A stretch of DNA of 64,000 bases from Harmonia axyridis (lineage: Eukaryota > Arthropoda > Insecta > Coleoptera > Coccinellidae), in the NCBI RefSeq assembly GCF_914767665.1, contig NC_059507.1:15314001-15378000 (forward strand), read 5' to 3'. Of the stretch, positions 1 to 10,943 are shown piece after piece. The notes beneath the pieces were generated by a model. The model worked only from the letters and a program-made list of their open reading frames with translations. It made no database searches and was not told where the DNA came from. Position 1 is the stretch's first letter. The number at the start of each line of letters is the position of its first letter. Both the position numbers and the translations under genes were made by a program.

Positions 1-1144
1 ATGCTATCTCATTTCAAGGAAATCCAATGAAAAGATATCCATTCATTTAAGAGTCGCCCATGAAAGATCCCATTCAAGATCATTAAAATATGCATATTCC
101 TTTTCACCAAAGGCTCTTCAAAAATTGTTGCATTACTGATGGACACTGGATACCAACCTGCTTGCAAAATTCTTATCAAATAACTCTTATGGATCATTTT
201 AACTGTGGTGTCTAAACTGGTGAAGAAAACAGAAACAACTGGTTGATAAATTTAAATAGTGTAGCTTAATGAATGGAAGAGCCATATTAAAATAAGACAG
301 AAATGAAATTCAAAGAATCCATTCAGTATATGAAAAATTTTGACATCACAGTTGTACTGTAACTTTCAAAATTGAAACCAATTTATCAGCCGATGTGTGA
401 ATTACTTTCTAAAGTCACTATATATTGAAACTGTTCATGATATGAATGATTGATTAAACTTGTATGAAAAATATAGGTAATATTTGTAATCGAGTTTTCT
501 GTTTTTTATTGAAATGCTTTTATACTAGTTACCATTAAATTACATAAAGTATTTTGCCCATAACAGTTTTATCTCACTCACTAAAAGCATTTTTGCATGA
601 AATTATTTTTAATTTGTGAATTTTAAAATTTTATTGCATTCTATTATTATCTACAAGTGGGTAAGAGGTGAAGAAATTCTTGAATTTACTCTTCTGAATA
701 GATTTTTCGATTAAATACTCAGTAAAAATTCTATAAAGCAATTGGAATTTATTAGATTTTTGGATAACTCATTGAAGAACAAAAAACAGATATAACAATA
801 CTTAATTTCAATATAGAATATAAATAAACTATAGATGCAAAGCCAAGACTTTGTTTAGCAATCCAATTATAAAATAATTCTCTCTTCATAGATTTATATA
901 ATCCTCATGATCACCACTGTCAAAACAAAACATCCAGTAAAAAATCCAAATATCCAGCATTCAAAATAGTGCTCCTTCTACTTTTACCCTTGAATATACT
1001 TGAAAAACATTTTGTTTTCTTTCTAGAGTCAACTGTTGAATAATGCTGGCATTTTCAAATAACCAAGTTTCCTCCAGATAAATGAACTTCACATTTTGTT
1101 GCAAATATTCTCTGTATTCACCATAAAATCGTACTCAACTTATT
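1..1144. other. AT-rich sequence without a recognised gene
   Basis: No open frame of convincing length or protein-like composition is visible on either strand, and I recognise no repeat family here. It is the left flank of the ribozyme-bearing insertion. Confidence 0.5.
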
Positions 1145-1275
1145 ATATGTTTCTGTAAATCAAATAATTTGACAACTATTGTGTCTAATCCTTCACAATA
1201 GTCTGTAGTTTCTAGCTTGCAGTTTGATTGAATATTGTACACGTGGTGAGTTTGCAAATTTAATGATTTTCGTTG

Positions 1276-1350
1276 AACTATAAGGCACTGATGAGGAAAA
1301 ATTGTATTATTAAATACAAAAATTCCGAAACGTACGTCTGTCTTTATGTT
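1276..1350 (+). ncRNA. Type I hammerhead ribozyme, unit 1
   Basis: The catalytic core is complete: CTGATGA (1288-1294), GAAA (1327-1330) and a GTC cleavage triplet ending at 1338. Stem I pairs AAGGCA (1282-1287) with TGTCTT (1339-1344), then has a symmetrical TAT/TAT internal loop, then pairs AAC with GTT. Stem II pairs GGAA with TTCC, has an AAA/AAA internal loop, pairs TTGTAT with ATACAA, and is capped by a six-base loop. Stem III is two base pairs (AC with GT) closed by a GTAC loop. Internal loops in stems I and II fit the loop-loop contact of natural type I hammerheads, and a very short stem III is typical of Penelope-associated ones. Cleavage is predicted between 1338 and 1339. Confidence 0.85.
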
Positions 1351-1846
1351 GATGTAGTTGTTTAATTAGTTAACCGTTTACTTAATTGATACATTTTTAG
1401 TAATTTTGAATTTTCTTTTGGTTGATTATTAAATTTGTCATTTAAAATTGGAATATCATTCCAAGACAGAAATATATCATATAGATATATTATTGTGAAG
1501 GATTAGACACAATAGTTGTCAAATTATTTGATTTATATTAAATATCCTTCATCAAGTAGACTCATTAAACTTTTATAATTTGATGTAATCATTTATTGAT
1601 TAGAGAGTCATTACCAACCAATTGATAAATTTAAAATTCCTGAAAGTGTTTATTCAATGTTAAATGTCGATTTGTATATATATTTCAAAAAATAACAAGA
1701 GAGAAATCTATGACTACCTTCAGTAATGTTTATCTATGAATCCTCAATAGAGTAAATAGTACGTTAAGTTAGTCTGTAGTTTCTAGCTTGCAGTTTGATT
1801 GAATATTGTACACGTGGTGAGTTTGCAAATTTAATGATTTTCGTTG

Positions 1847-1921
1847 AACTATAAGGCACTGATGAGGAAAAATTGTATTATTAAATACAAAAATTCCGAA
1901 ACGTACGTCTGTCTTTATGTT
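1847..1921 (+). ncRNA. Type I hammerhead ribozyme, unit 2
   Basis: Same sequence as the ribozyme of unit 1, exactly 571 bp downstream. Predicted cleavage is after C1909. Together with the previous site it would release a 571-nt monomer (1339-1909). Confidence 0.85.
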
Positions 1922-2417
1922 GATGTAGTTGTTTAATTAGTTAACCGTTTACTTAATTGATACATTTTTAGTAATTTTGAATTTTCTTTTGGTTGATTAT
2001 TAAATTTGTCATTTAAAATTGGAATATCATTCCAAGACAGAAATATATCATATAGATATATTATTGTGAAGGATTAGACACAATAGTTGTCAAATTATTT
2101 GATTTATATTAAATATCCTTCATCAAGTAGACTCATTAAACTTTTATAATTTGATGTAATCATTTATTGATTAGAGAGTCATTACCAACCAATTGATAAA
2201 TTTAAAATTCCTGAAAGTGTTTATTCAATGTTAAATGTCGATTTGTATATATATTTCAAAAAATAACAAGAGAGAAATCTATGACTACCTTCAGTAATGT
2301 TTATCTATGAATCCTCAATAGAGTAAATAGTACGTTAAGTTAGTCTGTAGTTTCTAGCTTGCAGTTTGATTGAATATTGTACACGTGGTGAGTTTGCAAA
2401 TTTAATGATTTTCGTTG

Positions 2418-2492
2418 AACTATAAGGCACTGATGAGGAAAAATTGTATTATTAAATACAAAAATTCCGAAACGTACGTCTGTCTTTATGTT
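2418..2492 (+). ncRNA. Type I hammerhead ribozyme, unit 3
   Basis: Third copy with complete core and all three stems. Predicted cleavage is after C2480. Confidence 0.85.
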
Positions 2493-2988
2493 GATGTAGT
2501 TGTTTAATTAGTTAACCGTTTACTTAATTGATACATTTTTAGTAATTTTGAATTTTCTTTTGGTTGATTATTAAATTTGTCATTTAAAATTGGAATATCA
2601 TTCCAAGACAGAAATATATCATATAGATATATTATTGTGAAGGATTAGACACAATAGTTGTCAAATTATTTGATTTATATTAAATATCCTTCATCAAGTA
2701 GACTCATTAAACTTTTATAATTTGATGTAATCATTTATTGATTAGAGAGTCATTACCAACCAATTGATAAATTTAAAATTCCTGAAAGTGTTTATTCAAT
2801 GTTAAATGTCGATTTGTATATATATTTCAAAAAATAACAAGAGAGAAATCTATGACTACCTTCAGTAATGTTTATCTATGAATCCTCAATAGAGTAAATA
2901 GTACGTTAAGTTAGTCTGTAGTTTCTAGCTTGCAGTTTGATTGAATATTGTACACGTGGTGAGTTTGCAAATTTAATGATTTTCGTTG

Positions 2989-3063
2989 AACTATAAGGCA
3001 CTGATGAGGAAAAATTGTATTATTAAATACAAAAATTCCGAAACGTACGTCTGTCTTTATGTT
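2989..3063 (+). ncRNA. Type I hammerhead ribozyme, unit 4
   Basis: Fourth copy with complete core and all three stems. Predicted cleavage is after C3051. Confidence 0.85.
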
Positions 3064-3559
3064 GATGTAGTTGTTTAATTAGTTAACCGTTTACTTAATT
3101 GATACATTTTTAGTAATTTTGAATTTTCTTTTGGTTGATTATTAAATTTGTCATTTAAAATTGGAATATCATTCCAAGACAGAAATATATCATATAGATA
3201 TATTATTGTGAAGGATTAGACACAATAGTTGTCAAATTATTTGATTTATATTAAATATCCTTCATCAAGTAGACTCATTAAACTTTTATAATTTGATGTA
3301 ATCATTTATTGATTAGAGAGTCATTACCAACCAATTGATAAATTTAAAATTCCTGAAAGTGTTTATTCAATGTTAAATGTCGATTTGTATATATATTTCA
3401 AAAAATAACAAGAGAGAAATCTATGACTACCTTCAGTAATGTTTATCTATGAATCCTCAATAGAGTAAATAGTACGTTAAGTTAGTCTGTATTTTCTAGC
3501 TTGCAGTTTGATTGAATATTGTACACGTGGTGAGTTTGCAAATTTAATGATTTTCGTTG

Positions 3560-3634
3560 AACTATAAGGCACTGATGAGGAAAAATTGTATTATTAAATA
3601 CAAAAATTCCGAAACGTACGTCTGTCTTTATGTT
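3560..3634 (+). ncRNA. Type I hammerhead ribozyme, unit 5
   Basis: Fifth copy, in the truncated last unit; the ribozyme itself is whole. Predicted cleavage is after C3622. The unit ends about 240 bp beyond it. Confidence 0.85.
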
Positions 3635-3873
3635 GATGTAGTTGTTTAATTAGTTAACCGTTTACTTAATTGATACATTTTTAGTAATTTTGAATTTTCT
3701 TTTGGTTGATTATTAAATTTGTCATTTAAAATTGGAATATCATTCCAAGACAGAAATATATCATATAGATATATTATTGTGAAGGATTAGACACAATAGT
3801 TGTCAAATTATTTGATTTATATTAAATATCCTTCATCAAGTAGACTCATTAAACTTTTATAATATGTTTCTGT

Positions 3874-4344
3874 TTTGAACTTGTAACCAATTAAGTTTAT
3901 GAAATGTTGTCTTTGATTGATTAAAATCCATATGCATTTTGGTCAAATTTCATCCAGGCTGATATATTGGTTGCTTTTGTCTCGGCTTTTGGTAACAATC
4001 AAATCATTCAATGATTCTTAGAAGGTGAAATCGTATTGCACAGGTTTTCTTCCACTAATAATCCAGGTTGTAATCACTTGCCTTCTTCTTTTTTCAAACA
4101 GTACTGTGAAAAATACTCAAATAAACTAATCAATGTGTGTTTGAAATTGATACAACTTTTAAGTTTCAAAATTTTTTCGATCAAATCCAATAACACAAAC
4201 AAACTGAAATCTAACCTCCTGTCAATGACATTTCCAATGCCAACCCGAAATCTGCAATTCAAAATGTTACTGAATGAGCCAGTACCAACTTAATTTCGAT
4301 TTTCCAAAGCCACCCGGGATGTCAATAATTCCTGAATGGACTGT
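3874..4344. other. No recognised feature
   Basis: Short frames on both strands lack any recognisable motif. The stretch links the ribozyme insertion to a fragment of the THAP-like transposon. Confidence 0.4.
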
Positions 4345-4458
4345 ATATTATATTGAATGAAATTTTAAAGTGATCACCGATTAAATATGCAAATTTGAAT
4401 ATTTGGAATTCGACATTTTCCCTAATTGTCGAATTCATAGTAATCAGAATATTTATTA
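4345..4458 (+). repeat. Fragment of the THAP-like transposon (third copy)
   Basis: This stretch matches the region of the 43.7-45.6 kb copy around its mariner insertion site: TATATTATATTGAATGAAAT at the start, then an AT-rich run with GAATATTTGGAAT and CGAATTCATAGT. It is cut at 4458, where the decayed mariner begins after a TA dinucleotide. The part beyond the mariner does not resume on the other side, so this copy is truncated. Confidence 0.65.
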
Positions 4459-5727
4459 CATAAGCGTACAACTTTGCTTCCAACGTTTTTTTTTCCGAAA
4501 TTCGGGCCTCTATTGTGAAAAAAATGGTTATATATTTATGATTCAAAGTATTGTCCATTGCTGGCCTTAACTACTTTCTCACATCTTTCGAGAAGCTTAC
4601 GAATTCTGCGTTGATAAAACTGGTCATTTTTTGAAGCGATCCACGAATCGATTTAATTTTTTACTTCTTCATTAGAGCGGAAGTGCTGGTCGGCCAAGCC
4701 GTGTGCCATTGATCGAAATTAGTGGTAGTCCTAGGAAGCAACATCTGGAGAATACGGTGGGTGGGGTAGGACTTCCTATTTCAATGTTTCAAAGTATGTC
4801 TTGACTACTTTCGCAACATGGGTTTGAGCATTGTCATGTTCTAAAATCACTGTATCATGTCTCTCGTTGTATTGCGGCCATTTGTCTGCTCAAACGCATT
4901 AATTGAGTTCGATAATTATCGCCTGTTACTGTTTGAATCGGTTTTAACAACTCATAATACACTACGCCAAGCTTGTCCCACCAAATATTGAGCATGACCT
5001 TCGAACCGTGAATATTCGGTTTGGCCGTCAACGTGTAAGCATGGCCGGGATATCCCCATGAGTTTCTGCGCTTGAGATTATCGTAATGAACCCATTTTTC
5101 TTCCCCAGTTACAATGCGATGCTGAAATCTTCCGTCTCTGCCCTGCAAGCAGCTGTTTACCAGCAAACAAACGCCGTTCAACATCTCTCGGCTTCAACTC
5201 GTACGGCACCCAATTTCCTTGTTCCTGAATCATTTCCATGACTTTCAGGTGATTTAAAATGGCTTATTGCGCCATTTCCAATGATCCTGCCAATTCTTGT
5301 TCCGTTTGACATGAGTTTTGATCAAGTAATGCCTCCAATTCTGCATCTTCGAAAAACTCCTCTCTTCCACTGGTCTTTGACGTCAAAATCACCGTTCTTG
5401 AAGCATTGAAACCACTCTCGGCACGTTCTTTCCCTAATAGCGGCTTCACTATAGGTATTTGAGTGCATTTAATGAGCCTCAGCCCCAGATTTCTTCATAT
5501 TGAAGTAGAAAATTAAAACTTCCGCAAATGACGAGAATTCGGCTCGTAAGCTGGCATGTTCAATCAAGAATAACTTTATGATGCAGACATAAATCGACTA
5601 ATATTTCGATGGTGTTATGTTTACAAATACCTAAGCTTATTGTATGACGTCTACGATCCATTTATTTCGAACTACCACTTACCGCTACAGACATCAATTA
5701 CAAAACGGAGGAAGCAAGTACTTGTCC
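4459..5727 (-). pseudogene. Decayed mariner transposon, family B copy 1
   Basis: The ends are inverted: CATAAGCGTACAACTTTGCT at 4459, after TA, and a degenerate partner near 5700-5727. The minus strand encodes broken pieces of a DD34D mariner transposase. Segments include HRIVTGEEKWVHYDN (first catalytic block, with the usual GDEKW changed to GEEKW), TAKPNIHGSKVMLNIWWDK and GVVYYELLKP, then a frame change toward the second catalytic block near 4840. The C-terminal part (4540-4800) retains the reading toward SPD, HFRS and ERCEK-like blocks only in shifted frames. It resembles the intact mariner at 44 kb but has different terminal repeats. Many stops and frameshifts make it inactive. It sits in a fragment of the THAP-like transposon. 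Confidence 0.85.
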
Positions 5728-6859
5728 TTGAAATTACCTCGAAAGCAAACTGCAAGGTCATATTAAATGTCTGCGTTCCATGTCCCTCTAAAGATTAAGA
5801 AACTTCAATGCGAAACATTTCTGGATCCAGGCACTTCCCAATGAGTTTTTTCAGTGGATTTTTTTGATTGGGTGTAAATTCAGGTATACAGTTATTCAGG
5901 GATGAAAACCCAGAGAATATTTCATCCCATATAAACTTAATTTATGTTACATATCTCCATGTAGACTTTGAACCCAGGGTTTTTGTGTTGACGAATGAAA
6001 ATACATATTCAGAATCAATAACGAAAAATGTTGATACCTACTAGTGAAGAATATTCTGCTAATGGATGACTCAATATACTTTCTCATCCTTCAGGCTATA
6101 AAATCCCTTCGTAGAAATATTGTCCACAGAAATAATAAAGGAGAAAAATAATAATAATGTACACAAATAAAATGAACTGTTCTTCCTTATGCTGAATTAT
6201 TAAAATGTCTTCAGATCAAAGGCTAAATGAATATATACCAACAATAGCTACAATACACACGTACATTTTTCGAACCTTCAAAGAACCTTCAATGGAATAA
6301 TAGCCGAATTACTATATCTAACCGTTCCCACATCGGAATTTTTTTCATCTTCCAAATAACCAACAGAAAAACAATTCCACGCTTCGGAGATCGATTAAAC
6401 TGTCAATCATGGGATGGAAATAAAAGAAATGAAAGTAGAAATTACGAGATATGCAATATTTGAACGGACCAACAAGGTTCGAATCTCGTTAGCTTGATGA
6501 TGATAATAGCCAGAAGGTGTGGATAATTAAAATAAGTCCTAAGATATAAATCCTAAATAATGAGTGTGTATTATGATACATCAGCGAATGTAACGAGTGA
6601 TAATTACAAGTTGCTACGCTCGTGATATTTTCTTGATATACAAATTACATTCAGGTTTTTTATGTGGTTTCATTTGGTTCATCTTTGACAATGGAGAGAA
6701 TTGGCTTCAGTTGATATATATAGATGTGGGAAAAAACTGTGTTGAAGGTTTCTGTTTTATCTGTAGGTTGAAGACATGATTATCATTTTTTAGCTGTCCC
6801 AAACAGAGGGATGTTTGTATTTTCAGAAGAAAACCGAATAATTTACAGAATCAATATTA
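5728..6859. other. No recognised feature
   Basis: AT-rich sequence with only short frames; I see no gene, RNA or repeat that I can name. Confidence 0.4.
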
Positions 6860-7793
6860 AAGGGTGTTTTTTTAGAGCCATAGAACTTTAAATTGCAATA
6901 AAACAACGATGGATTTTTCGATTGACATGAATTTTATTTATCTGCAAGATAATCTTGTGGCATTACATTATAAATATGATTTCTGGCATATGACCGCCAC
7001 GGCTGATTCGGATGTAGTCCAATCTGGACGTCCAATTTTCGATGACTTTTTCCAACATTTGTGGCCGTATATCGGCAATAACACGGCGAATGTTGTCTTC
7101 CAAATGGTCAAGGGTTTGTGGCTTACCGCATAGACCAATGACTTTACATAGCCCAACAGAAAGTAGTCTAGCGGTGTTAATTCACAAGATCTTGGAGGCC
7201 AAGTCACAGGTCCAAAACGTGAAATTAGGCGGTCACCAAACGTGTCTTTCAATAAATCGATTGTGGCACGAGCTGTGTGACATGTTGCGCCGTCTTGTTG
7301 GAACCACAGCTCCTGGACATCATGGTTGTTCAATTCAGGAATGAAAAAGTTAGTAATCATGGCTCTATACCGATCACCATTGACTGTAATGTTCTGGCCA
7401 TCATCGTTTTTGAAGAAGTACGGACCAATGATTCCACCAGCCCATATAGCGCACCAGTCAGTTTTTCTAGATGTAACGGTGTTTCGACATACACTTGAGG
7501 GTTAGCTTCACTCCAAATGCGGCAGTTTTGTTTGTTGACGTAGCCATTCAACCAGAAGTGCGCTTCATCGCTAAACAAAATAAAATCGACGTAGTGCGCG
7601 ATACGTATTCCGCACAGAACCATTATTTTCGAAATGAAATTGCACTATTTGCAAGCGTTGTTCAGGCGTGAGTCTATTCATGATGAATTGCCAAATCAAA
7701 CTGAGAATAAATCACTTGACAGCTATCAAATCGGTCGCCATCTTGAATAGTAATGCCAACTTAAAGTTATATACCTCGAAAAAAAAACACCTT
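6860..7793 (-). mobile_element. Deleted rosa-type (DD41D) mariner-like element, copy 1
   Basis: A 934-bp element flanked by TA (6858-6859 and 7794-7795). Its ends are inverted: AAGGGTGTTTTTTT on the left, and the complement of AAGGTGTTTTTTTTT on the right, with further similarity inward. The minus strand encodes a transposase remnant with LFSDEAHFWLNGYVNKQNCR, FQQDGATCHTAR and WPPRSCELTPLDYF. Two frameshifts (near 7357-7440 and near 7130) split the frame. An internal deletion fuses the N-terminal helix-turn-helix region (NGSVRNTYRALR) to the start of the catalytic domain and throws the frame out. The same junction occurs in the 47 and 58 kb copies, so the family probably spread in this deleted form using an enzyme supplied elsewhere. 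Confidence 0.85.
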
Positions 7794-8765
7794 TATTTTT
7801 AGAAGAAAACCGAAGAACTGAAGAATGTACAAAATCAATAGTATGAGGAATGAAAATTTAAGGGGACGATCAATAAAACCAAGGATAAGTTTTTCTATTT
7901 CATTTGTTGTATGAGTTTGTTCGATAATTGAAATTTAGATAAGATAGTTAGGTTTGTTGTACTGTTAAGAAACTATGGTTCAAAATTTTTAATTTTAAAA
8001 TTTTAAATTTGTGACTAGAATCCACCCAATATTCAAAATTTAAAAGAAATAATAAATAATTACCATAAAAAGAGAGATTTCAGATTAATCGAGATCGTAT
8101 CAATATCCAGTTAGCTGTGTATGAAGATATAATTTGAAAATCTTACAGCTTCGAGAGGATTGAACGCAGTTCTATAAAAATCCAGGAGTTGAAATCATAA
8201 CAGTTAAGAGCATAAATATTTGATCAAAAAAATTGCATTATGTAGTAAACACCTGATCAAAAATATCATATTTTTAGACTCATCACATAGATATACATAT
8301 CTACTTCCTAATATGTTTCTCTCCAAATGCACGAGTCTTTTCATTCAACTCAATCCAATGATTTTATTCGGTTCTCATTTTACTAATACGTATTATCCTA
8401 GCTTCTCATCTATTCATTCGGAGACATAAATAAAATCTTAATACATTATCATGGCCAATCTTTTCTATTACATATAGTGGAATAGCAATTAAATTCAATT
8501 TTCCATATAGAAATCTCGATCTCAATAAATCATAAGATACTTGCGACACAATGAATTACAGATCCGGACTATCTGAAATTTTCGATGAAGAGGGTGGTCG
8601 ACTTTGAGGAAGTTGATAGCAGATTTTTTGATATTTTGGGTTTTTTTATCATTCTTGAGATTGGCACAAGAAAACTGTTAATTTATTTTCATTGAAGGTT
8701 GAAGTGGAGTCAACTTATGGTCACAAGGGCCCCTCACGGGTAGGTTTTGGGTTACTTCCACTTAC
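7794..8765. other. No recognised feature
   Basis: AT-rich, only short frames. No repeat recognised by eye. Confidence 0.4.
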
Positions 8766-9166
8766 TTACTTGATTTCCACGATTATATAAATATAAGTTT
8801 TTGAGGTGCTGAATCCAAATCTGAGGTTTTCTATCAGAATTTCGTGACAGAACATTGAAAAAAATGCAAAATAGTTGAGAAAGGTCATTTCTCTAATTCT
8901 GTGGTTATTCCGTTCATTCTTCCACATCTTGTAGAACAAAATCGTGCGAGAATATATCAGAAACGCACAGTTTTCATGGTTATATTTTATTATTATATGT
9001 TGGTACTCCCAATTTTCCGCCACGGCTTTATCTGTCAATTCATCAATTTGCCTTAAAGAAATCAGTTCTGCCAACCAACATTTTTCAATGCAAAAATCAC
9101 TAAATGATATTTATGGAAATATTTCATTGATTTCAATAAAAATGCAATGAATTAGAGAAAATAATG
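8766..9166 (-). repeat. Dispersed coding-like repeat, copy 1
   Basis: On the minus strand this matches 31880-32170 (plus strand) over roughly 300 bp, including GAAAAATGTTGGTTGGCAGA, a block around ACCAACATATAATAATAAAA and TTTTGTTCTACAAG. A 102-codon frame (9074 to 8766) starts inside it and reads EYQHIIIKYNHENC and TILFYKMWKNERNNHRIRE. The other copy has lost this frame. I do not recognise the protein; basic and aromatic residues dominate. It may be a fragment of an unclassified transposon rather than a host exon. Confidence 0.5.
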
Positions 9167-9290
9167 TATAATACTCGTACAGAAGGCTCATTCTACCACT
9201 CGTTCTTTCAAAAACTTGCCACCTCGTGGCTCGTTTTTGAATTTTGAACTCGTGGAAGAATATGAATGCCTTCTGCACTTGTATTATAAA
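9167..9290. repeat. Hairpin element with CTCG tip
   Basis: An imperfect palindrome: the arms read ATACTCGTACAGAAGGC...TTCTACCACTCGTT and its complement, and the tip is CCACCTCGTGGCTCG. A degraded relative lies at 31780-31885, beside the second copy of the coding-like repeat, so the two probably belong to one larger element. Confidence 0.55.
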
Positions 9291-9528
9291 TAACTATTTC
9301 AGGCGGTTTTTTGCATAAAACTCATACAGAAAATATAAATTTTTCGTGAATGACGATCCTATACGAAATCGTAGAGGAAAACAAATCAGATCAATTAATC
9401 AAGAATTAATTCAAACAAGAGACAGATATACAAGAATTTGAATTCGAGTTGTGAATTTTGATATTGTTTGTGATCACATAGTTTCTTGACTTTTCTCATC
9501 CATCATTTAAGTATATGTCTGGAGAGAC

Positions 9529-10105
9529 CTCAGAGTAATAAACATAGATAGAAGGAGCATATGTCATTTTCAGTAGGCAAATTTTGTCCCCAACATGAAC
9601 TATCAAATTTGACATGAGGCGCGCGGAAATGAAAACAGTGATAAGATATTTCACTCAATTCGCGAGTTTCTCCACAAAGAACGAACTTCTTATGTCTCAT
9701 AGTGAATCAACGTTTCATATTAACTCAAAATATATTGAAATAAATAGCTAAATATATCATAAATTCAGAAAAAAAACTTCAAACGCGCCAAACGTCGTGA
9801 AACAACGGATGACACTAGGAGCGCAGAAGTTGCCAAACCTTGGATTTCAGCAAGTGGATACAGAAAATAATAGATTTTCTGCTTAGTATAAATTCGATAT
9901 TAAGAAAAATATCGTATTCCAAATATTTAAATTTGCATATTCAATTTGGAATCAGTCAAATAAATATATCGCATTCAATATAATATACATTCATAACGAT
10001 ATAGTAAAATTGTGGATTTGGAAGTAATTCACATTCCGACAACGTAATCGAACCATGTTGGGGATATGTAAAAATTGCGTATATTCCTTCTATCTCTATA
10101 TTTCT
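9529..10105 (-). mobile_element. THAP-like non-autonomous DNA transposon, copy 1
   Basis: The whole stretch matches, in reverse orientation, the two halves of the element at 43746-45640. The left end begins CCTCAGAGTAATAAACATAG, the same terminal sequence as the other copy; the right end is degenerate. On the minus strand a short frame (near 9710-9560) starts with a Cys-rich run and ELSEISYHCFHF, which is compatible with the beginning of a THAP zinc finger, as in P-superfamily transposases; this identification is tentative. There is no mariner here. The sequence GCGATATATTTATTT (near 9960-9975) is the empty counterpart of the site occupied by the intact mariner at 43904. Confidence 0.65.
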
Positions 10106-10943
10106 CGATAATTTCCAATTGATGGATTCGATAGCATGAATCAATACAATTCTAACTTGAACATTCCATTTATGATTATCTCTTCTTAACTTCTTATTAC
10201 TTATTTCATTCATTGAAGAAATATTCCGGAGACTTCGATGATAGGTGAAGCGCGAAACCTTTTGGATATTTTTGTCAGATGGGATATATATCAATACGGT
10301 CCTGCCGCTGAATTGAGACCCTCTCCACAGTTTTCGGTACGAAGTTTCGGTAACGATCGATTCAGAAATGATTTAGTGCAGTAGATGGACTTCTAAAGAC
10401 GATTGCCGTCCTCAAGCTGCTCTTTTTGAAATTAGTGTAGTATCTCTCGATCAGGATACTCTATTAACATTATTAGTAGCCAAATGGAGATGACCTGGAG
10501 ATAATCGGAAGCATGAAACGGGAGTGGTAACATTTAGACTACCGTCCAAATGGTCTATTCATCGTAAATCTGTCTGATTTAAATTACAACACAGAGATCG
10601 GATCTGCCGAAGAGAGAACAATCCGATCCGGGATGAATTCGACTCAGAATTATTTGGAGTCACGGTCATTTGATAATTATTCTTCTTAATGTCTTGGATC
10701 GTTATCGGGGGTACTCATTGAGGACAGAGCATCATATTTTGTTCGGTGGTAAACCCACGCAGAATCAACAGTTCAGATCGAAAAAGGAATTTTTGGTTTA
10801 GATGTGTTTCTATGGCTGCACAGAGTTTCATGTGATATCTAAGTCCATTGTAGGACATATGTCAGTATTTCTGCAAAAACCTGAATCCTGTTCGATAAGT
10901 ACCGTCCTATCAATTACATAGTCATGCTGATACCAACACTGTA
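10106..10943. other. No recognised feature
   Basis: Somewhat less AT-rich than its surroundings (10300-10800), with several short frames but no motif or repeat that I can name. It could hold regulatory sequence. Confidence 0.35.

Larger units (their letters stand above)
1145..3873 (+). mobile_element. Retrozyme-like insertion of 571-bp tandem units
   Basis: A 2705-bp insert (1157-3861) lies between two copies of the 12-bp sequence ATATGTTTCTGT (1145-1156 and 3862-3873), which reads as a target-site duplication. The insert opens with about 44 bp (1157-1200) that are the reverse complement of an internal part of its own unit (match near 1490-1533 and in each later copy). Then come four full 571-bp units starting at 1201, 1772, 2343 and 2914 and a fifth cut short at 3861. 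Units look identical by eye except for a G-to-T change near 3491. Each carries a hammerhead ribozyme. Head-to-tail repeats, a ribozyme per unit, an inverted 5' fragment and a flanking duplication are known from Penelope-like elements and metazoan retrozymes; assignment to either is inference. There is no coding capacity, so mobilisation would need a partner enzyme. Confidence 0.8.
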
